In this document: in pieces, positions 16,242 through 25,026 of the stretch
Numbering within the stretch: the stretch's first letter is position 1
How the letters are laid out: every line of letters begins with the position of its first letter
DNA from: an uncultured Clostridia bacterium
Lineage (GTDB): Bacteria > Bacillota > Clostridia > Oscillospirales > CAG-382
Direction: 5' to 3'
Length of the DNA: 64,000 nucleotides
Assembly: GCA_947630765.1 (NCBI GenBank)
Contig: CANRIX010000005.1
Location: forward strand, 40,708-104,707
Position numbers and translations under genes: made by a program
Notes under the pieces: model-generated
The model's database searches: none
Told to the model about the DNA's origin: nothing
The model's input: the letters and a program-made list of their open reading frames with translations, nothing else

Positions 16242-18926
16242 TTAGCGTCTCACTTTCACTGCGACGATGGCGCCGACAGTGGAGAGGACACCGAGAATAG
16301 CGAACACCAGCATGCTGCTGTCGCCGGTCTGGGGAGACGTGGACGTGCTCGCCGCAGAGGACGTGCCTGTCCCGGAAGCCGTAGACTGGCTGGAGGAGGT
16401 AGTGCTGGAGGTTTCGCTGGACGCGTCGCTGGAGGTGTCACTGGACGTGTCACTGGAGGTTTCGCTGGACGTGTCACTGGACGTGTCACTGGAGGTGTCG
16501 CTGGACGTATCGCTGGACGTATCGCTGGACGTGTCGCTGGACGTGTCACTGGACGTGTCACTGGATGTGTCGCTGGACGTGTCACTGGAGGTGTCGCTGG
16601 ACGTATCGCTGGACGTGTCGCTGGACGTGTCGCTGGAGGTATCGCTGGACGTGTCGCTGGACGTGTCGCTGGACGTGTCGCTGGACGTGTCACCGCTGGG
16701 CTCAACATAATCGCCACGGGTGATGAGCGGGGTGCCGACTGTCATCGCATCTTTCACGTTGACAAACGCATACGTGTTGAACGTGATGGTGTCGCCAGCG
16801 TTCGCATTGGTGAACGTGAGGTCGCCGAGGGCACTGCCGCCCGCGACTGCACGGTTACTACCGACATACTTGCTGAAGTCCCAAACGAACCAATCTTCGC
16901 CCTTCTCTTCGGCGGCACCTTTCCCGCTGTCATAATACGCTTCTGCATAGGGGTTCTTGTCAGACCGCGCATAGTGCAGGAAGAAGTTGATATTCGCGTC
17001 GCTTCTCACAACGTCCGCAACGAAATACAGGTTCAGTCTGGTCAGGTCGAGCTTTGCGCCGATAGTATCCACGATCGTAAGACGGTTGTCATTCGTCACA
17101 TTCCTATGGAACGTGATGGTGACAGAGCTGTCCTTGTTGACCTTGATGGTGTATTCGTCGGTTTCGGTGTTCGTCAGCGCGGACAGAACATCGAATTCGA
17201 TCACATCAAGCGTATCAAGTTTCATCTCGTCTGCGTTGAACGTGACGTATGGAGCGGTATTGGTTTCACCGGAATAGTTGGTGATATAGCCGTTATCGCC
17301 CATTTCGGCGTTTTCGCTCGCGATATGCAGCGCCTGATACGTGGCCGTGCGATCCTCGGTCGGCTCGAGATTGGTGCTGTATGTGACATACATACGGTAA
17401 TCGCCGGTCACGAGGAACATCGCTTTCTTGAAGGAAACTTCCGCGGTCAGCTTGTTATCCGCATAGTTGATCGCATAGTTATCGCTGGTGAAGTCGGACA
17501 GTTTTGCAGAAACTTCCGCGTCGCTGTAAATCAGACGGACGACCGTCCAACCCTTTTCCTCGCCAAGGTACTGAATGTCGATCGCGTAGCGCAGATTGTC
17601 CTTGACGCGGATCCAGACGCGGAGCATGGAAGTCGCGGTTTGGTTGTACCCAACGATCTGCGTACCGGCGTCATTCGGCGTCATATCGGGGGCATAGCCC
17701 TCATTGATGGACGGAGCCGGGATGTTGTCGATCTCGACACCGACATAGACGTTTTCGTCATCCGTACGGGTCTCAAACTTCGCGGTAACGTTTTTGGGCT
17801 CGGGAGCATTGTTTTGCTGCCAGTATGTTTTGGAAACCTGCGGTGTCTTGGTCCAGCCGGTATCGTCCAGCTTGCCGTCGATCGCGATCGCTTCCTTGAC
17901 GGTGGGTTCCTTCTCAAACGAGAGGGCGTTCCAAGTGACCTTCCACACGTAGATGCTCAGGGTGACCTTCGTGATCGTGATCTTGCCGGTGGTTCCGGCA
18001 TATCTGGCAAAATCATAGTAGGTATCCGATGTATTTCTGAAATCGTTCGCTGTGCCCGTCGCAACATTAGAGAGCTGCGCGGTCTTTTCTTCGGTGCCAC
18101 CCTCTTCGGTGTAGTAAATCATGCCGTTGACGCCCACTTCGCCCGTCGTTTCCGGGACGGTGAAATCCAGATGCAGGTAGGGCGTTTCGGAAAGGTCAAT
18201 GACGATGCCCTGGGCATTATCCAAGCTGATGGACGGCCATGCAAGGTCACTATCTGCCGCTCTGGCCATCGTCAACTTGCCGTTGTCGATGGAGAAATCG
18301 ACTTTGGAGGTTGCTCCCGAGTTGGGAACTTGCGACACTTGATCCTCGCTCGTCGGGAGCAGGGAAACGACATCCGCGTTTTCCGGCTCGTCTCCGCCCT
18401 GCGCGGGAGCGGGACCGCGATACAGCGTCGCGCCGGACGCGTCGTCGTTGACAACGATCTGCCAATCCGTCGTGACATCACGGACGCCATTGTACAGGGC
18501 GCCTTCGAGGGCTTCGAGCTCCCCGTAGTATGCTTTGAGCTCGGGATTTGCGTTCCCGTCCCCGGTGTGGAACGCGATGGCGAAACCGCCCGCCGGAACG
18601 TCGACAGAACGGGTCCACGGGTTGGTCTCGGGGTCGGTCGGATGCGTAGCATGGGTGACGAGCTGTGCTGCGATGCGAACGATCGTGCCGTCCGCGTCGC
18701 AAACGAGAATGTACGCCCAGCGGAAGTTCCAATCATCCGACTGAAGAGTACGTACGGAGTCCGCGTTTCCAGGGTAGTAGTTGACCGATGCATTGCCAAT
18801 CACTGCATCCGTCCCTGTAAACGTGACAGTTAGTGGTTCTGCTTCCGCCGTTTGCGCAGCGAATACGCAGACGACAGAAATCACGGACAGCACCACTGCA
18901 AGAATTAGTGCGACTGTTTTTTTCAT
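16242..18926 (-). CDS. Large modular surface protein: modules C, B, CBM9-like, A, (SSDT)n linker, PQTGD anchor
   Basis: 894 residues. Signal peptide 1-24; module C about 30-175 (NPWTRSVDVPAGG); module B about 185-335 (VVSLLPTS, VTWNALSF), also the body of the gene at 20295; a CBM9/DOMON-like domain about 340-545 (AIDGKLDDTGW, DENVYVGVEIDN); module A about 568-735 (FLHYARSDK, GTPLITR), also in the genes at 1848 and 3019; a linker of about 25 TSSD units (742-845); then SPQTGDSS, hydrophobic segment, KVRR. The anchor is the most sortase-like of the family. The CBM9 resemblance suggests polysaccharide contact. The DNA is slightly less GC-rich than the neighbours in the globular part. Confidence 0.8.
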   Translation of the reverse strand: MKKTVALILAVVLSVISVVCVFAAQTAEAEPLTVTFTGTDAVIGNASVNYYPGNADSVRTLQSDDWNFRWAYILVCDADGTIVRIAAQLVTHATHPTDPETNPWTRSVDVPAGGFAIAFHTGDGNANPELKAYYGELEALEGALYNGVRDVTTDWQIVVNDDASGATLYRGPAPAQGGDEPENADVVSLLPTSEDQVSQVPNSGATSKVDFSIDNGKLTMARAADSDLAWPSISLDNAQGIVIDLSETPYLHLDFTVPETTGEVGVNGMIYYTEEGGTEEKTAQLSNVATGTANDFRNTSDTYYDFARYAGTTGKITITKVTLSIYVWKVTWNALSFEKEPTVKEAIAIDGKLDDTGWTKTPQVSKTYWQQNNAPEPKNVTAKFETRTDDENVYVGVEIDNIPAPSINEGYAPDMTPNDAGTQIVGYNQTATSMLRVWIRVKDNLRYAIDIQYLGEEKGWTVVRLIYSDAEVSAKLSDFTSDNYAINYADNKLTAEVSFKKAMFLVTGDYRMYVTYSTNLEPTEDRTATYQALHIASENAEMGDNGYITNYSGETNTAPYVTFNADEMKLDTLDVIEFDVLSALTNTETDEYTIKVNKDSSVTITFHRNVTNDNRLTIVDTIGAKLDLTRLNLYFVADVVRSDANINFFLHYARSDKNPYAEAYYDSGKGAAEEKGEDWFVWDFSKYVGSNRAVAGGSALGDLTFTNANAGDTITFNTYAFVNVKDAMTVGTPLITRGDYVEPSGDTSSDTSSDTSSDTSSDTSSDTSSDTSSDTSSDTSSDTSSDTSSDTSSDTSSDTSSDTSSDTSSDTSSDTSSDTSSETSSDTSSDTSSDASSETSSTTSSSQSTASGTGTSSAASTSTSPQTGDSSMLVFAILGVLSTVGAIVAVKVRR

Positions 18927-18966
18927 TGCGTTTTGGATCCTTTCTTATGATTTTTTATTCGGATAG

Positions 18967-18996
18967 CCGTCCGCCCCCGAAAGCGGGGGACGGACG
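18967..18996 (-). terminator. Hairpin after the F5/8-domain surface protein gene
   Basis: CGTCCGTCCCCC pairs with GGGGGCGGACG around a six-base loop; no adjacent T-run, so it may be leaky and allow read-through into the gene at 18926. Confidence 0.55.
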
Positions 18997-19020
18997 ACTA
19001 AAACCGTGCAATGGGGAGGC

Positions 19021-20133
19021 TTAGTGTCTCGCCTTCACAGCGACGGCGACGCCGGCGACGGAGAGAACGCCGAGGACGGCGAACACCAGCATTCCGCTGT
19101 CACCGGCCGCAGGCGCGGACGAAGAAGCCGGCGCAGAGGACGCGGGTTCGGACGAAGCCGGTTCGGACGAAGCCGGTTCGGAGGACGTCGGTTCAGACGA
19201 AGCCGGCGTATCCGCCTTGGCGAATTCGTGGGAAGCCGGGAGGATCTGGTAGGTCTTGGCGCTTTCGTCCAGGACGATCCAGTCGCCTTCCTTCACACCG
19301 CGCATGAGCCATTTTGCGGCGGCGTAGGTCGTATCGTCTTCGTTGTCCTTGTTGATGTTGCCCTGCGTCTGGATGGCGAGGAGGATCTCGTTCTCCGCAA
19401 GGGTGACCTTCCCGGTGTGTCCGTCCGGCCACGGGTTGACAAGGTTGAAGCGAACTTTGTATGCTTTGACGGTATCGTCCCAGGTCGCGACGGTGATCTG
19501 CGAGGACTTGAGATACTTCGTTTCTTCGGTCAGCGTGAGATCATAGTCTCCCGGGGTCTTGAACAGACCGGTACCGGGGGTTCCGGGCGCGGAATCAGGC
19601 GTGTAGCCGAACGCGTGGTTCGGGTCGAAGTTCTTCGTGTCGGCCGCGGCAGGCGTCACGCCGATTTCGGAGATGGAGAGGGTCTTGCCGGTGAAGGTGA
19701 CCTTCGCTTTGACGTAGCGGGCGTTGACCGCGATGCGCGCCGCGAAGTTGGTGGTCACGGCGGTCGCGTCGGCGGCAACCTTGCAGGAGCCTTCCTCCGC
19801 CGTTACGACATAGTAGTCCTTGCCGTCGAGGGAGACGGAAACGTCCAGAGCGGACGGTTTCGCGTCGTCCGCGCAGGTGAAGTCCACCGCGCTGAGGGTC
19901 TTGGCTTCGCCGAGGTCGAAGGTGATTTCAACCGTCGCGGCGTCGTCTGTCTTGTTGGTGAAAACGACTGCTTCATCGGTCTTGCCGTCGGTCAGCTTCG
20001 CGACGTCGTCATTGTTGAATTCGACGTTGTCCGAGGCGGTCGCCGTGGTCGCCGTTTTGTCGTCCGCGGACGCCACGACCGCAAAGCTGAGCGCAAGCGC
20101 CGCAACCAGCAGGCATGCCAGTACTCTTTTCAT
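19021..20133 (-). CDS. Surface protein with F5/8-type C domain, module C and TGD-like anchor
   Basis: 370 residues. Signal peptide 1-22 (MKRVLACLLVAAL, cut near VVASA); a discoidin-like domain about 25-160 (DLGEAKTLSAVDF, ARYVKAKVTF, ISEIGV); a second domain about 165-310 (NPWPDGHTGKV, EILLAIQT) that resembles module C of the 894-residue protein; a short PASSE linker; anchor APAAGDSG, hydrophobic segment, KARH. The Thr of the TGD motif is Ala. Start at 20133 behind AAAAGGAGAAAC. Probably expressed from the promoter at 21164 by read-through of an intervening terminator. Confidence 0.78.
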   Translation of the reverse strand: MKRVLACLLVAALALSFAVVASADDKTATTATASDNVEFNNDDVAKLTDGKTDEAVVFTNKTDDAATVEITFDLGEAKTLSAVDFTCADDAKPSALDVSVSLDGKDYYVVTAEEGSCKVAADATAVTTNFAARIAVNARYVKAKVTFTGKTLSISEIGVTPAAADTKNFDPNHAFGYTPDSAPGTPGTGLFKTPGDYDLTLTEETKYLKSSQITVATWDDTVKAYKVRFNLVNPWPDGHTGKVTLAENEILLAIQTQGNINKDNEDDTTYAAAKWLMRGVKEGDWIVLDESAKTYQILPASHEFAKADTPASSEPTSSEPASSEPASSEPASSAPASSSAPAAGDSGMLVFAVLGVLSVAGVAVAVKARH

Positions 20134-20202
20134 GGGTCTTGTTTCTCCTTTTGTGATGGCTTCTATGTTTTTTCTTTTCTTTTGCAGGGGAACGGTCTTC
20201 CG

Positions 20203-20251
20203 AAAAAAGGGCGGCTCCCGCCCGCCCTTTCCACAAGGACAGGCGGGAGCC
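20203..20251 (-). terminator. Terminator of the module-B surface protein gene
   Basis: Perfect 10-bp stem GGCTCCCGCC/GGCGGGAGCC, then six T on the minus strand. Confidence 0.8.
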
Positions 20252-20294
20252 TTCATTAACCCGTTTGAAATTGGTTTGACCGTTTTAGGTTCGC

Positions 20295-21122
20295 TTAGTG
20301 TCTGGTCTTGACCGCGATCGCCACACCGGCGACAGCGACGACGCCCAGCACCGCGAACACCAGAACGCCGGAATCCCCGGTCGTCGGGCCGTTGGAGGAA
20401 GCCGCAGGCGCGGAGGACGCGGGAGCGGATTCGGACGGCGTGGAAGTAGCGGGGGCGGAGGACGCCGGTTCGGACGAGGTCGTTTCGGACGCGGCGGGTT
20501 CGCCAGCGCCTTCCGACGCAAACGCGAGGGCGTTCCAGGTGCCGTTGCCGACATAGACGCTCAGCGTGAGCTTCGTGATCTTGATCTTGCCCGGATTCTT
20601 GATGTCCGTGCGGGCCTTGAGCCAATCGACGACGTTGAGATAGACGTCGGTCGACGTGCGGAAGTCATCGGAAGCGGGGTTGACATTGTTGTTGTCCGGG
20701 AAATCCGTGCCGGGAGCATGGTTGTCTGTTTCGGGATACCGCAGCGCGGAGAGCTGAATCTCTGCCGCCGTACCGTCGGCTGCTTCGCAGGCAATGATGC
20801 CGTTGATACCGATTTCGCCCTGTCCTTCCGGGATCGTAACGTTGATGTGGAGGTACGGGGTGGCGGTCAGGTCGATTTCCTTGCCCGCGGCTTCGGTGAC
20901 TTCGATGGACGGCCACGCAGGGTTGGAGCCGGCAGCCATAGCGATGGTCAGTTTGCCGTTTTCAACTTTGTAGTCGGTCGTGCCGTCTACCTGCGAGATC
21001 TTGCTTTGATCCGTCGGCAACAAGCTGACCTTGTCCGTGTACTTGGGATCCGCCGCAGATGCGACGACTGCGAAGCAGGCCGTGAGAGCCACGACCAAGA
21101 GAAGCGCGAGGAATCTTTTCAT
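20295..21122 (-). CDS. Surface protein, module B + linker + TGD-type anchor
   Basis: 275 residues. Signal peptide 1-23; module B about 25-195 (VSLLPTDQSKIS, PYLHINVTIPEG, KITKLTLSVYVGNGTWNAL), clearly homologous to residues 185-335 of the 894-residue protein; linker rich in SSAPA; anchor GPTTGDSG, hydrophobic segment, KTRH. Start at 21122 with AAAAAGGAGACA. It leads the second surface-protein cluster and has the only consensus promoter there. Ligand unknown. Confidence 0.8.
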   Translation of the reverse strand: MKRFLALLLVVALTACFAVVASAADPKYTDKVSLLPTDQSKISQVDGTTDYKVENGKLTIAMAAGSNPAWPSIEVTEAAGKEIDLTATPYLHINVTIPEGQGEIGINGIIACEAADGTAAEIQLSALRYPETDNHAPGTDFPDNNNVNPASDDFRTSTDVYLNVVDWLKARTDIKNPGKIKITKLTLSVYVGNGTWNALAFASEGAGEPAASETTSSEPASSAPATSTPSESAPASSAPAASSNGPTTGDSGVLVFAVLGVVAVAGVAIAVKTRH

Positions 21123-21163
21123 GATAGCATGTCTCCTTTTTATCTTTTTTGTGTTCTGGCTAT

Positions 21164-21192
21164 AGTATAGCACGCGTCCGACCATTTGTCAA
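21164..21192 (-). promoter_or_regulatory. Promoter of the second surface-protein cluster
   Basis: On the minus strand TTGACA, 17-bp spacer, TATACT, 41 bases before the start at 21122. Confidence 0.9.
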
Positions 21193-21219
21193 TGGGTTTT
21201 GGAGAAAATGTAAAATTTT

Positions 21220-22494
21220 TTACGGATTTTTCCGGCGTCGCTCGGACGATTTTCCCCGATTGGAGATGGGGTAGCCGAGCGCGTTCAGTACGGCGCGGAC
21301 CGTGTCGTGCACGTTGCGGGTGTTGCTGACGCGCAGGTCGCTGACGGAACGGTAGAGCGGGAGGCGGTTTTTGTACAGCTCCCGCACGGCGTCCTCGGAC
21401 GAGGACAGCGGTCGACCGTGGCGGGCAAGCAGGCGGAGCGGTCGTTCGAGGAACACCACGCGCCCGTTCTGCCGCAGCAGCGGGAGGTTCTCCGGGCGGG
21501 TCACGGCGCCGCCGCCGGTCGCGACGACCTGGCCGCCTTTCGCCGTAATCTCCCGCAGGACTTCGGTTTCCAGCCGCCGGAACGCGTCCTCGCCGTCCTG
21601 CGCGAAGATCTCCGGGATGGATTTTCCGGCGCGAAGCTCGATTTCCGCGTCGGTATCGACGAAGGGCTTGCCGGTGCGGCGGGCGATGACGCCGCCGACG
21701 ACGGATTTGCCGCTGCCGGGCATACCGACGAGCAGGATGCTCTCGCACTGCCGCCGGATCTCTTCCGTGACCGACGGGATGGATGCGTCCGGCAGGGAAC
21801 CCCCCTGGAACAGCTCGGACGCCTGCTTTGCCTGCGCGACGAGCATGGTCAGTCCGCCGGCGCAGGGGACGCCACGTTCCTCCGCCTGCAGGAGCAGTGC
21901 GGTCCTGAGCGGGTTGAAAATCAGGTCCGCGACCCCGCGCAGGGCGGGAAATACGGACAGGTCGACCGGGCGTTCGCCGTTTTTCGGGTACATGCCGACG
22001 GGGGACGTGTTGACGAGCAGCCCCGCGTCGGACAGGGTGGAAAGGTATTCCGGGGTGTTCTCCCGGTGCGACACCACCGTGATGCGCCCCGCGCCGAGGT
22101 CCTCGAGCACCGCGCAGACGGTCGCCGACGCGCCGCCCGCGCCGATGACGACGCAGTGCAGACCCGAAACCGGGAGGTCGGCTTCCTCGAGCATGCGGCG
22201 GAAGCCGAAGTAGTCGGTGTTGTAGCCGTGCAGTCCGCCGCTTGCGTCGACCGTGACCGTGTTGACGCTGCCGATGCGCGACGCGAGCGGGGAAAGCTCG
22301 CCGCAGAAGGGCAGGACCGCCTTCTTGTACGGGATGGTGACGTTCAGACCGGCGAAGCCGCGCTCCTGCAGGAACGCGTTCAGCCCGTCCTTCGGCACCT
22401 CGAAAAGCTCGTAGGGGTAGGACCCGAACCGGGAGTGGATTTGCGGGGAAAAGCTGTGCCCGAGCTTCTCTCCGAGCAGACCGTATGGCTTCAA
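21220..22494 (-). CDS. aroEK: Shikimate dehydrogenase - shikimate kinase fusion
   Basis: 424 residues carrying two steps of the shikimate pathway. AroE part about 1-250: HSFSPQIHS, NVTIPYKKAV with the catalytic Lys, GYNTDYFGF and the NADP loop GAGGAS. AroK part about 258-415: Walker A GMPGSGKSV, DTDAEIE and GGGAVTRPE. No stop or frameshift between them. The start codon is TTG (22494) behind AAGGAAGG. It closes the aromatic operon, 29 bases after pheA. Such fusions are known in scattered bacteria but are not the commonest arrangement. Confidence 0.92.
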   Translation of the reverse strand: MKPYGLLGEKLGHSFSPQIHSRFGSYPYELFEVPKDGLNAFLQERGFAGLNVTIPYKKAVLPFCGELSPLASRIGSVNTVTVDASGGLHGYNTDYFGFRRMLEEADLPVSGLHCVVIGAGGASATVCAVLEDLGAGRITVVSHRENTPEYLSTLSDAGLLVNTSPVGMYPKNGERPVDLSVFPALRGVADLIFNPLRTALLLQAEERGVPCAGGLTMLVAQAKQASELFQGGSLPDASIPSVTEEIRRQCESILLVGMPGSGKSVVGGVIARRTGKPFVDTDAEIELRAGKSIPEIFAQDGEDAFRRLETEVLREITAKGGQVVATGGGAVTRPENLPLLRQNGRVVFLERPLRLLARHGRPLSSSEDAVRELYKNRLPLYRSVSDLRVSNTRNVHDTVRAVLNALGYPISNRGKSSERRRKNP

Positions 22495-22523
22495 AACGGT
22501 AGTTTCCTTCCTTAGTATATATG

Positions 22524-23666
22524 TCAGACGATTTCGCTGTAGCTGCCGAGGTATTTCAGCTCCTCCGCTTCCGCTTCCAGCGCCGGGATGAGCCGGGTGA
22601 GCGTCGGGGAGGCGGCAGCGATGTCGAGGTCGAAGCAGAACTGCACCTCGAAGTCGCGTTCGGGGATCGGGCGGCTCTCCAGCTTGACCAGGTTGACCCC
22701 CAGCTCATTGCAGCGCTCCAGCGCCGCGAACAGCGAGCCGGGGCGGTGCTTGAGCACGAGCAGGAGCGTCGTGCGGTTGGCGCCGGGGTAGATCTCCGGC
22801 TGTTTGGAGATGCAGAGGAAGCGCGTCCGATTCGCGCCGGCGTCCTGCACGTTTTCGGCGAGCACGCACAGCCCGTACAGCTCCGCACAATGGCGGGAGG
22901 AGAGCGCCGCCGCGCCGGGTTCGCCGCTTTCGGCGACCTGCTTTGCCGCCAGCGCCGTGTTCGCGCAGGGGCGGACTTCGACGTTCGGCAGGGACGCGAG
23001 GTACTTCGCGCACTGCTCGAGCGCCTGTTCGTGGGAGTACACGACCCGCACGTCCGCGATCTCCGTGCCGGGCTTGGCGAGCAGGCTGTGCCCGACCAGC
23101 AGGCGCGTGGAGCGGACGATGTAGCATTGGTACTTGACGAGCAGGTCGTAGTTCGCCCGGACGGAACCGGCGGTGCTGTTTTCGATCGGCAGGACGCCGT
23201 ACCGGCAGTCGCCGCGCTCGACGGACGCGAAAACGTCCTCAAACGTCGGGCAGAAGCGGATCTCCGGCTCGGCGAACAGCTTTTCGCAGGCGAGCGAGGA
23301 ATACGCGCCCTCCACGCCCTGACAGGCGACCGTCGCACGAGTGGGGAAGAGCTCGGGCGTCGCAAGGCGTGCGGCACGGATGCGCTCCGCCAGCTCGGAC
23401 GGGGCGTCGAGCAATTCGTGCTGGTAGGCGCGGCTGTATCCGAGCAGGGAGCGGAACAGGCAGCGGGTGTAGGCGGAAAACCGCTCGTCCGCGAGGGCGC
23501 TGACCTGCAGCAGCTTTTCCCGTTCGCGGCTGCGGTCGTAGATGGGCTTGCCGTGCGCCTGCTTCCATTGCGCGACGCCGCCGCAGAGCTCCATGCGCTT
23601 GCAGAACAGGCGGACCAGTTCCGCGTCCAGCGCGTCCAGCGCGTCGCGGTAGTCTTGAATCTCCAT
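22524..23666 (-). CDS. pheA: Bifunctional chorismate mutase / prephenate dehydratase (P-protein)
   Basis: Chorismate to prephenate to phenylpyruvate. 380 residues: AroQ-type mutase about 1-85 (LDALDAELVRLF, RSREREKL), dehydratase about 105-280 (ACQGVEGAYSS, GVLPIENSTAGSV and the catalytic NRTRF), and a C-terminal ACT domain about 290-370 with ESRPIPE, the phenylalanine-binding motif, so feedback inhibition by phenylalanine is expected. Start ATG at 23666, 22 bases after aroC. Confidence 0.93.
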   Translation of the reverse strand: MEIQDYRDALDALDAELVRLFCKRMELCGGVAQWKQAHGKPIYDRSREREKLLQVSALADERFSAYTRCLFRSLLGYSRAYQHELLDAPSELAERIRAARLATPELFPTRATVACQGVEGAYSSLACEKLFAEPEIRFCPTFEDVFASVERGDCRYGVLPIENSTAGSVRANYDLLVKYQCYIVRSTRLLVGHSLLAKPGTEIADVRVVYSHEQALEQCAKYLASLPNVEVRPCANTALAAKQVAESGEPGAAALSSRHCAELYGLCVLAENVQDAGANRTRFLCISKQPEIYPGANRTTLLLVLKHRPGSLFAALERCNELGVNLVKLESRPIPERDFEVQFCFDLDIAAASPTLTRLIPALEAEAEELKYLGSYSEIV

Positions 23667-23688
23667 GGTGGTTCCTTTCGGGATGTTT

Positions 23689-24750
23689 TTAGAGTAGTGC
23701 GTCCAGCAGCGCGACGGCGGTCGCCGCTTCGACGACCGGGACGGCACGGGGGACGATGCAGGGGTCGTGGCGACCGACGATCTGCAGCCGGACCGCGTGC
23801 AGGTCGGGCAGGGAGACGCTTTCCTGCTCGCGTCCGATGGAGGCGGTGGGCTTGATGGCGACGCGGAACAGGATGGGCATGCCGGTCGCGAGCCCGCCGA
23901 GGACGCCGCCCGCGTGGTTGGTGCGGGTGACGACGCGTTCGCCGTCGGAGACGTAGGGGTCGTTGTTTTCCGTGCCGCGCAGGCGGGAACCGGCAAATCC
24001 GCTGCCGAATTCCACCCCTTTGACCGCCGGAATGGCGAAGAGCGCGAGCGAGAGCCGCCCTTCGAGGCTGTCGAACGACGTGCCGCCCGCGCCGGCGGGG
24101 AACCCGGTCACGCCGCATTCGACCGTGCCGCCGACGGAGTCCGCCTGCGTCCGCGCTTCGCGGATGAGGGTCTGCATCTGGATCCCTTTGTCGTCGTTGA
24201 GGACCGGGAACGCCTTGGCTTTCGCCGCGTCCAACGCCGGGGCGAGCGGGTCGAAGCGGTCGTCCTCGCAGACACCGATGGACGAAATGTGCGCACCGAT
24301 CGCCACGCCTTTCTCCCGCAGGAGCTCCATGCACAGGAAGCCCGCCGCGCATAGAGGGGCGGTCAGCCGTCCGGAAAATTCGCCGCCGCCGCGGTGGTCG
24401 CGGGCTTCGCCGAACCGCACGAACGCCGGGTAGTCCGCGTGCGACGGACGGGGGACGAACCGCAGGCGGTCGTAGTCGCCGGAACGCGTGTCCTCGTTGC
24501 GCAGCAGCAGGCAGACCGGCGCACCCGTCGTTTTGCCGTCCAGCACGCCGGAAACGAATTCGACACGGTCGGTTTCCCGCCGCTGGGTGGAAAATTCGTC
24601 GCGTCCGGGGGCGCGGCGCTCCATGAACGCCGCCAATTTTTCCTCGTCTACGCGTATCCCGGACGGCAGCCCGTCCAGCACCGCGCCCATGCAGGGCGAA
24701 TGCGACTGCCCGAAAATTTGCAGTTTGAGTTTGGTTCCGAAGGTGAACAC
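23689..24750 (-). CDS. aroC: Chorismate synthase
   Basis: Last step of the common aromatic pathway; needs reduced FMN. 353 residues, GTG start behind AAAGGAT. Signatures: FGQSHSPCMGAV, RPSHADYP, RGGGEFSGRLTAP, GSRLRGTENND and GRHDPCIVPRA. It lies after a 276-base gap filled by a palindromic repeat between it and aroA, the only sizeable break in this operon. Confidence 0.95.
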   Translation of the reverse strand: MFTFGTKLKLQIFGQSHSPCMGAVLDGLPSGIRVDEEKLAAFMERRAPGRDEFSTQRRETDRVEFVSGVLDGKTTGAPVCLLLRNEDTRSGDYDRLRFVPRPSHADYPAFVRFGEARDHRGGGEFSGRLTAPLCAAGFLCMELLREKGVAIGAHISSIGVCEDDRFDPLAPALDAAKAKAFPVLNDDKGIQMQTLIREARTQADSVGGTVECGVTGFPAGAGGTSFDSLEGRLSLALFAIPAVKGVEFGSGFAGSRLRGTENNDPYVSDGERVVTRTNHAGGVLGGLATGMPILFRVAIKPTASIGREQESVSLPDLHAVRLQIVGRHDPCIVPRAVPVVEAATAVALLDALL

Positions 24751-24830
24751 GGTTCCACGATCCTTTCGTGTCGCATGAAATTTTTAATGCAAAGCAAATG
24801 TAAACGTTACTTTCGCAAAACGCAACCTTG

Positions 24831-25020
24831 GGTGCGAGCGAGGACGGCTTGGAAAAGCCGTCGGAGCCGGTGAAAACCGGGATTCTCAGGCGCACCGGCG
24901 CTCGTTCCGAGGCAGGAAGGCAAAATTTCTTTCTCAACCCCGAAGTCGACGGCAGTCGACTTCGCATTAGGGGGGCTTGGGGGTGCTGGCACCCCCAAAC
25001 GTACCCCTCGTACTTTGTTG
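24831..25020 (-). repeat. Stop-codon-associated palindromic repeat between aroA and aroC
   Basis: Behind the aroA stop: GTACGAGGGGTAC, then GGGGGT/ACCCCC hairpin (24979-24996), AAGCCCCCC, stem GAAGTCGAC/GTCGACTTC (24942-24963), and about 110 bases containing GACGGCTT/AAGCCGTC and TGGGTGCGAGCGAGG. The whole plan, including TGGGTGCGAGCGAGGACGG, recurs at 54775-54996 in the other orientation. No coding sense; it may reduce transcription into aroC. Confidence 0.65.
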
Positions 25021-25026
25021 CCCCTT

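Noticed and set aside
16400..16700. Regular short repeats resembling a CRISPR array
   Set aside because: The repeats are in-frame codons for TSSD units of the surface-protein linker and have no spacers.
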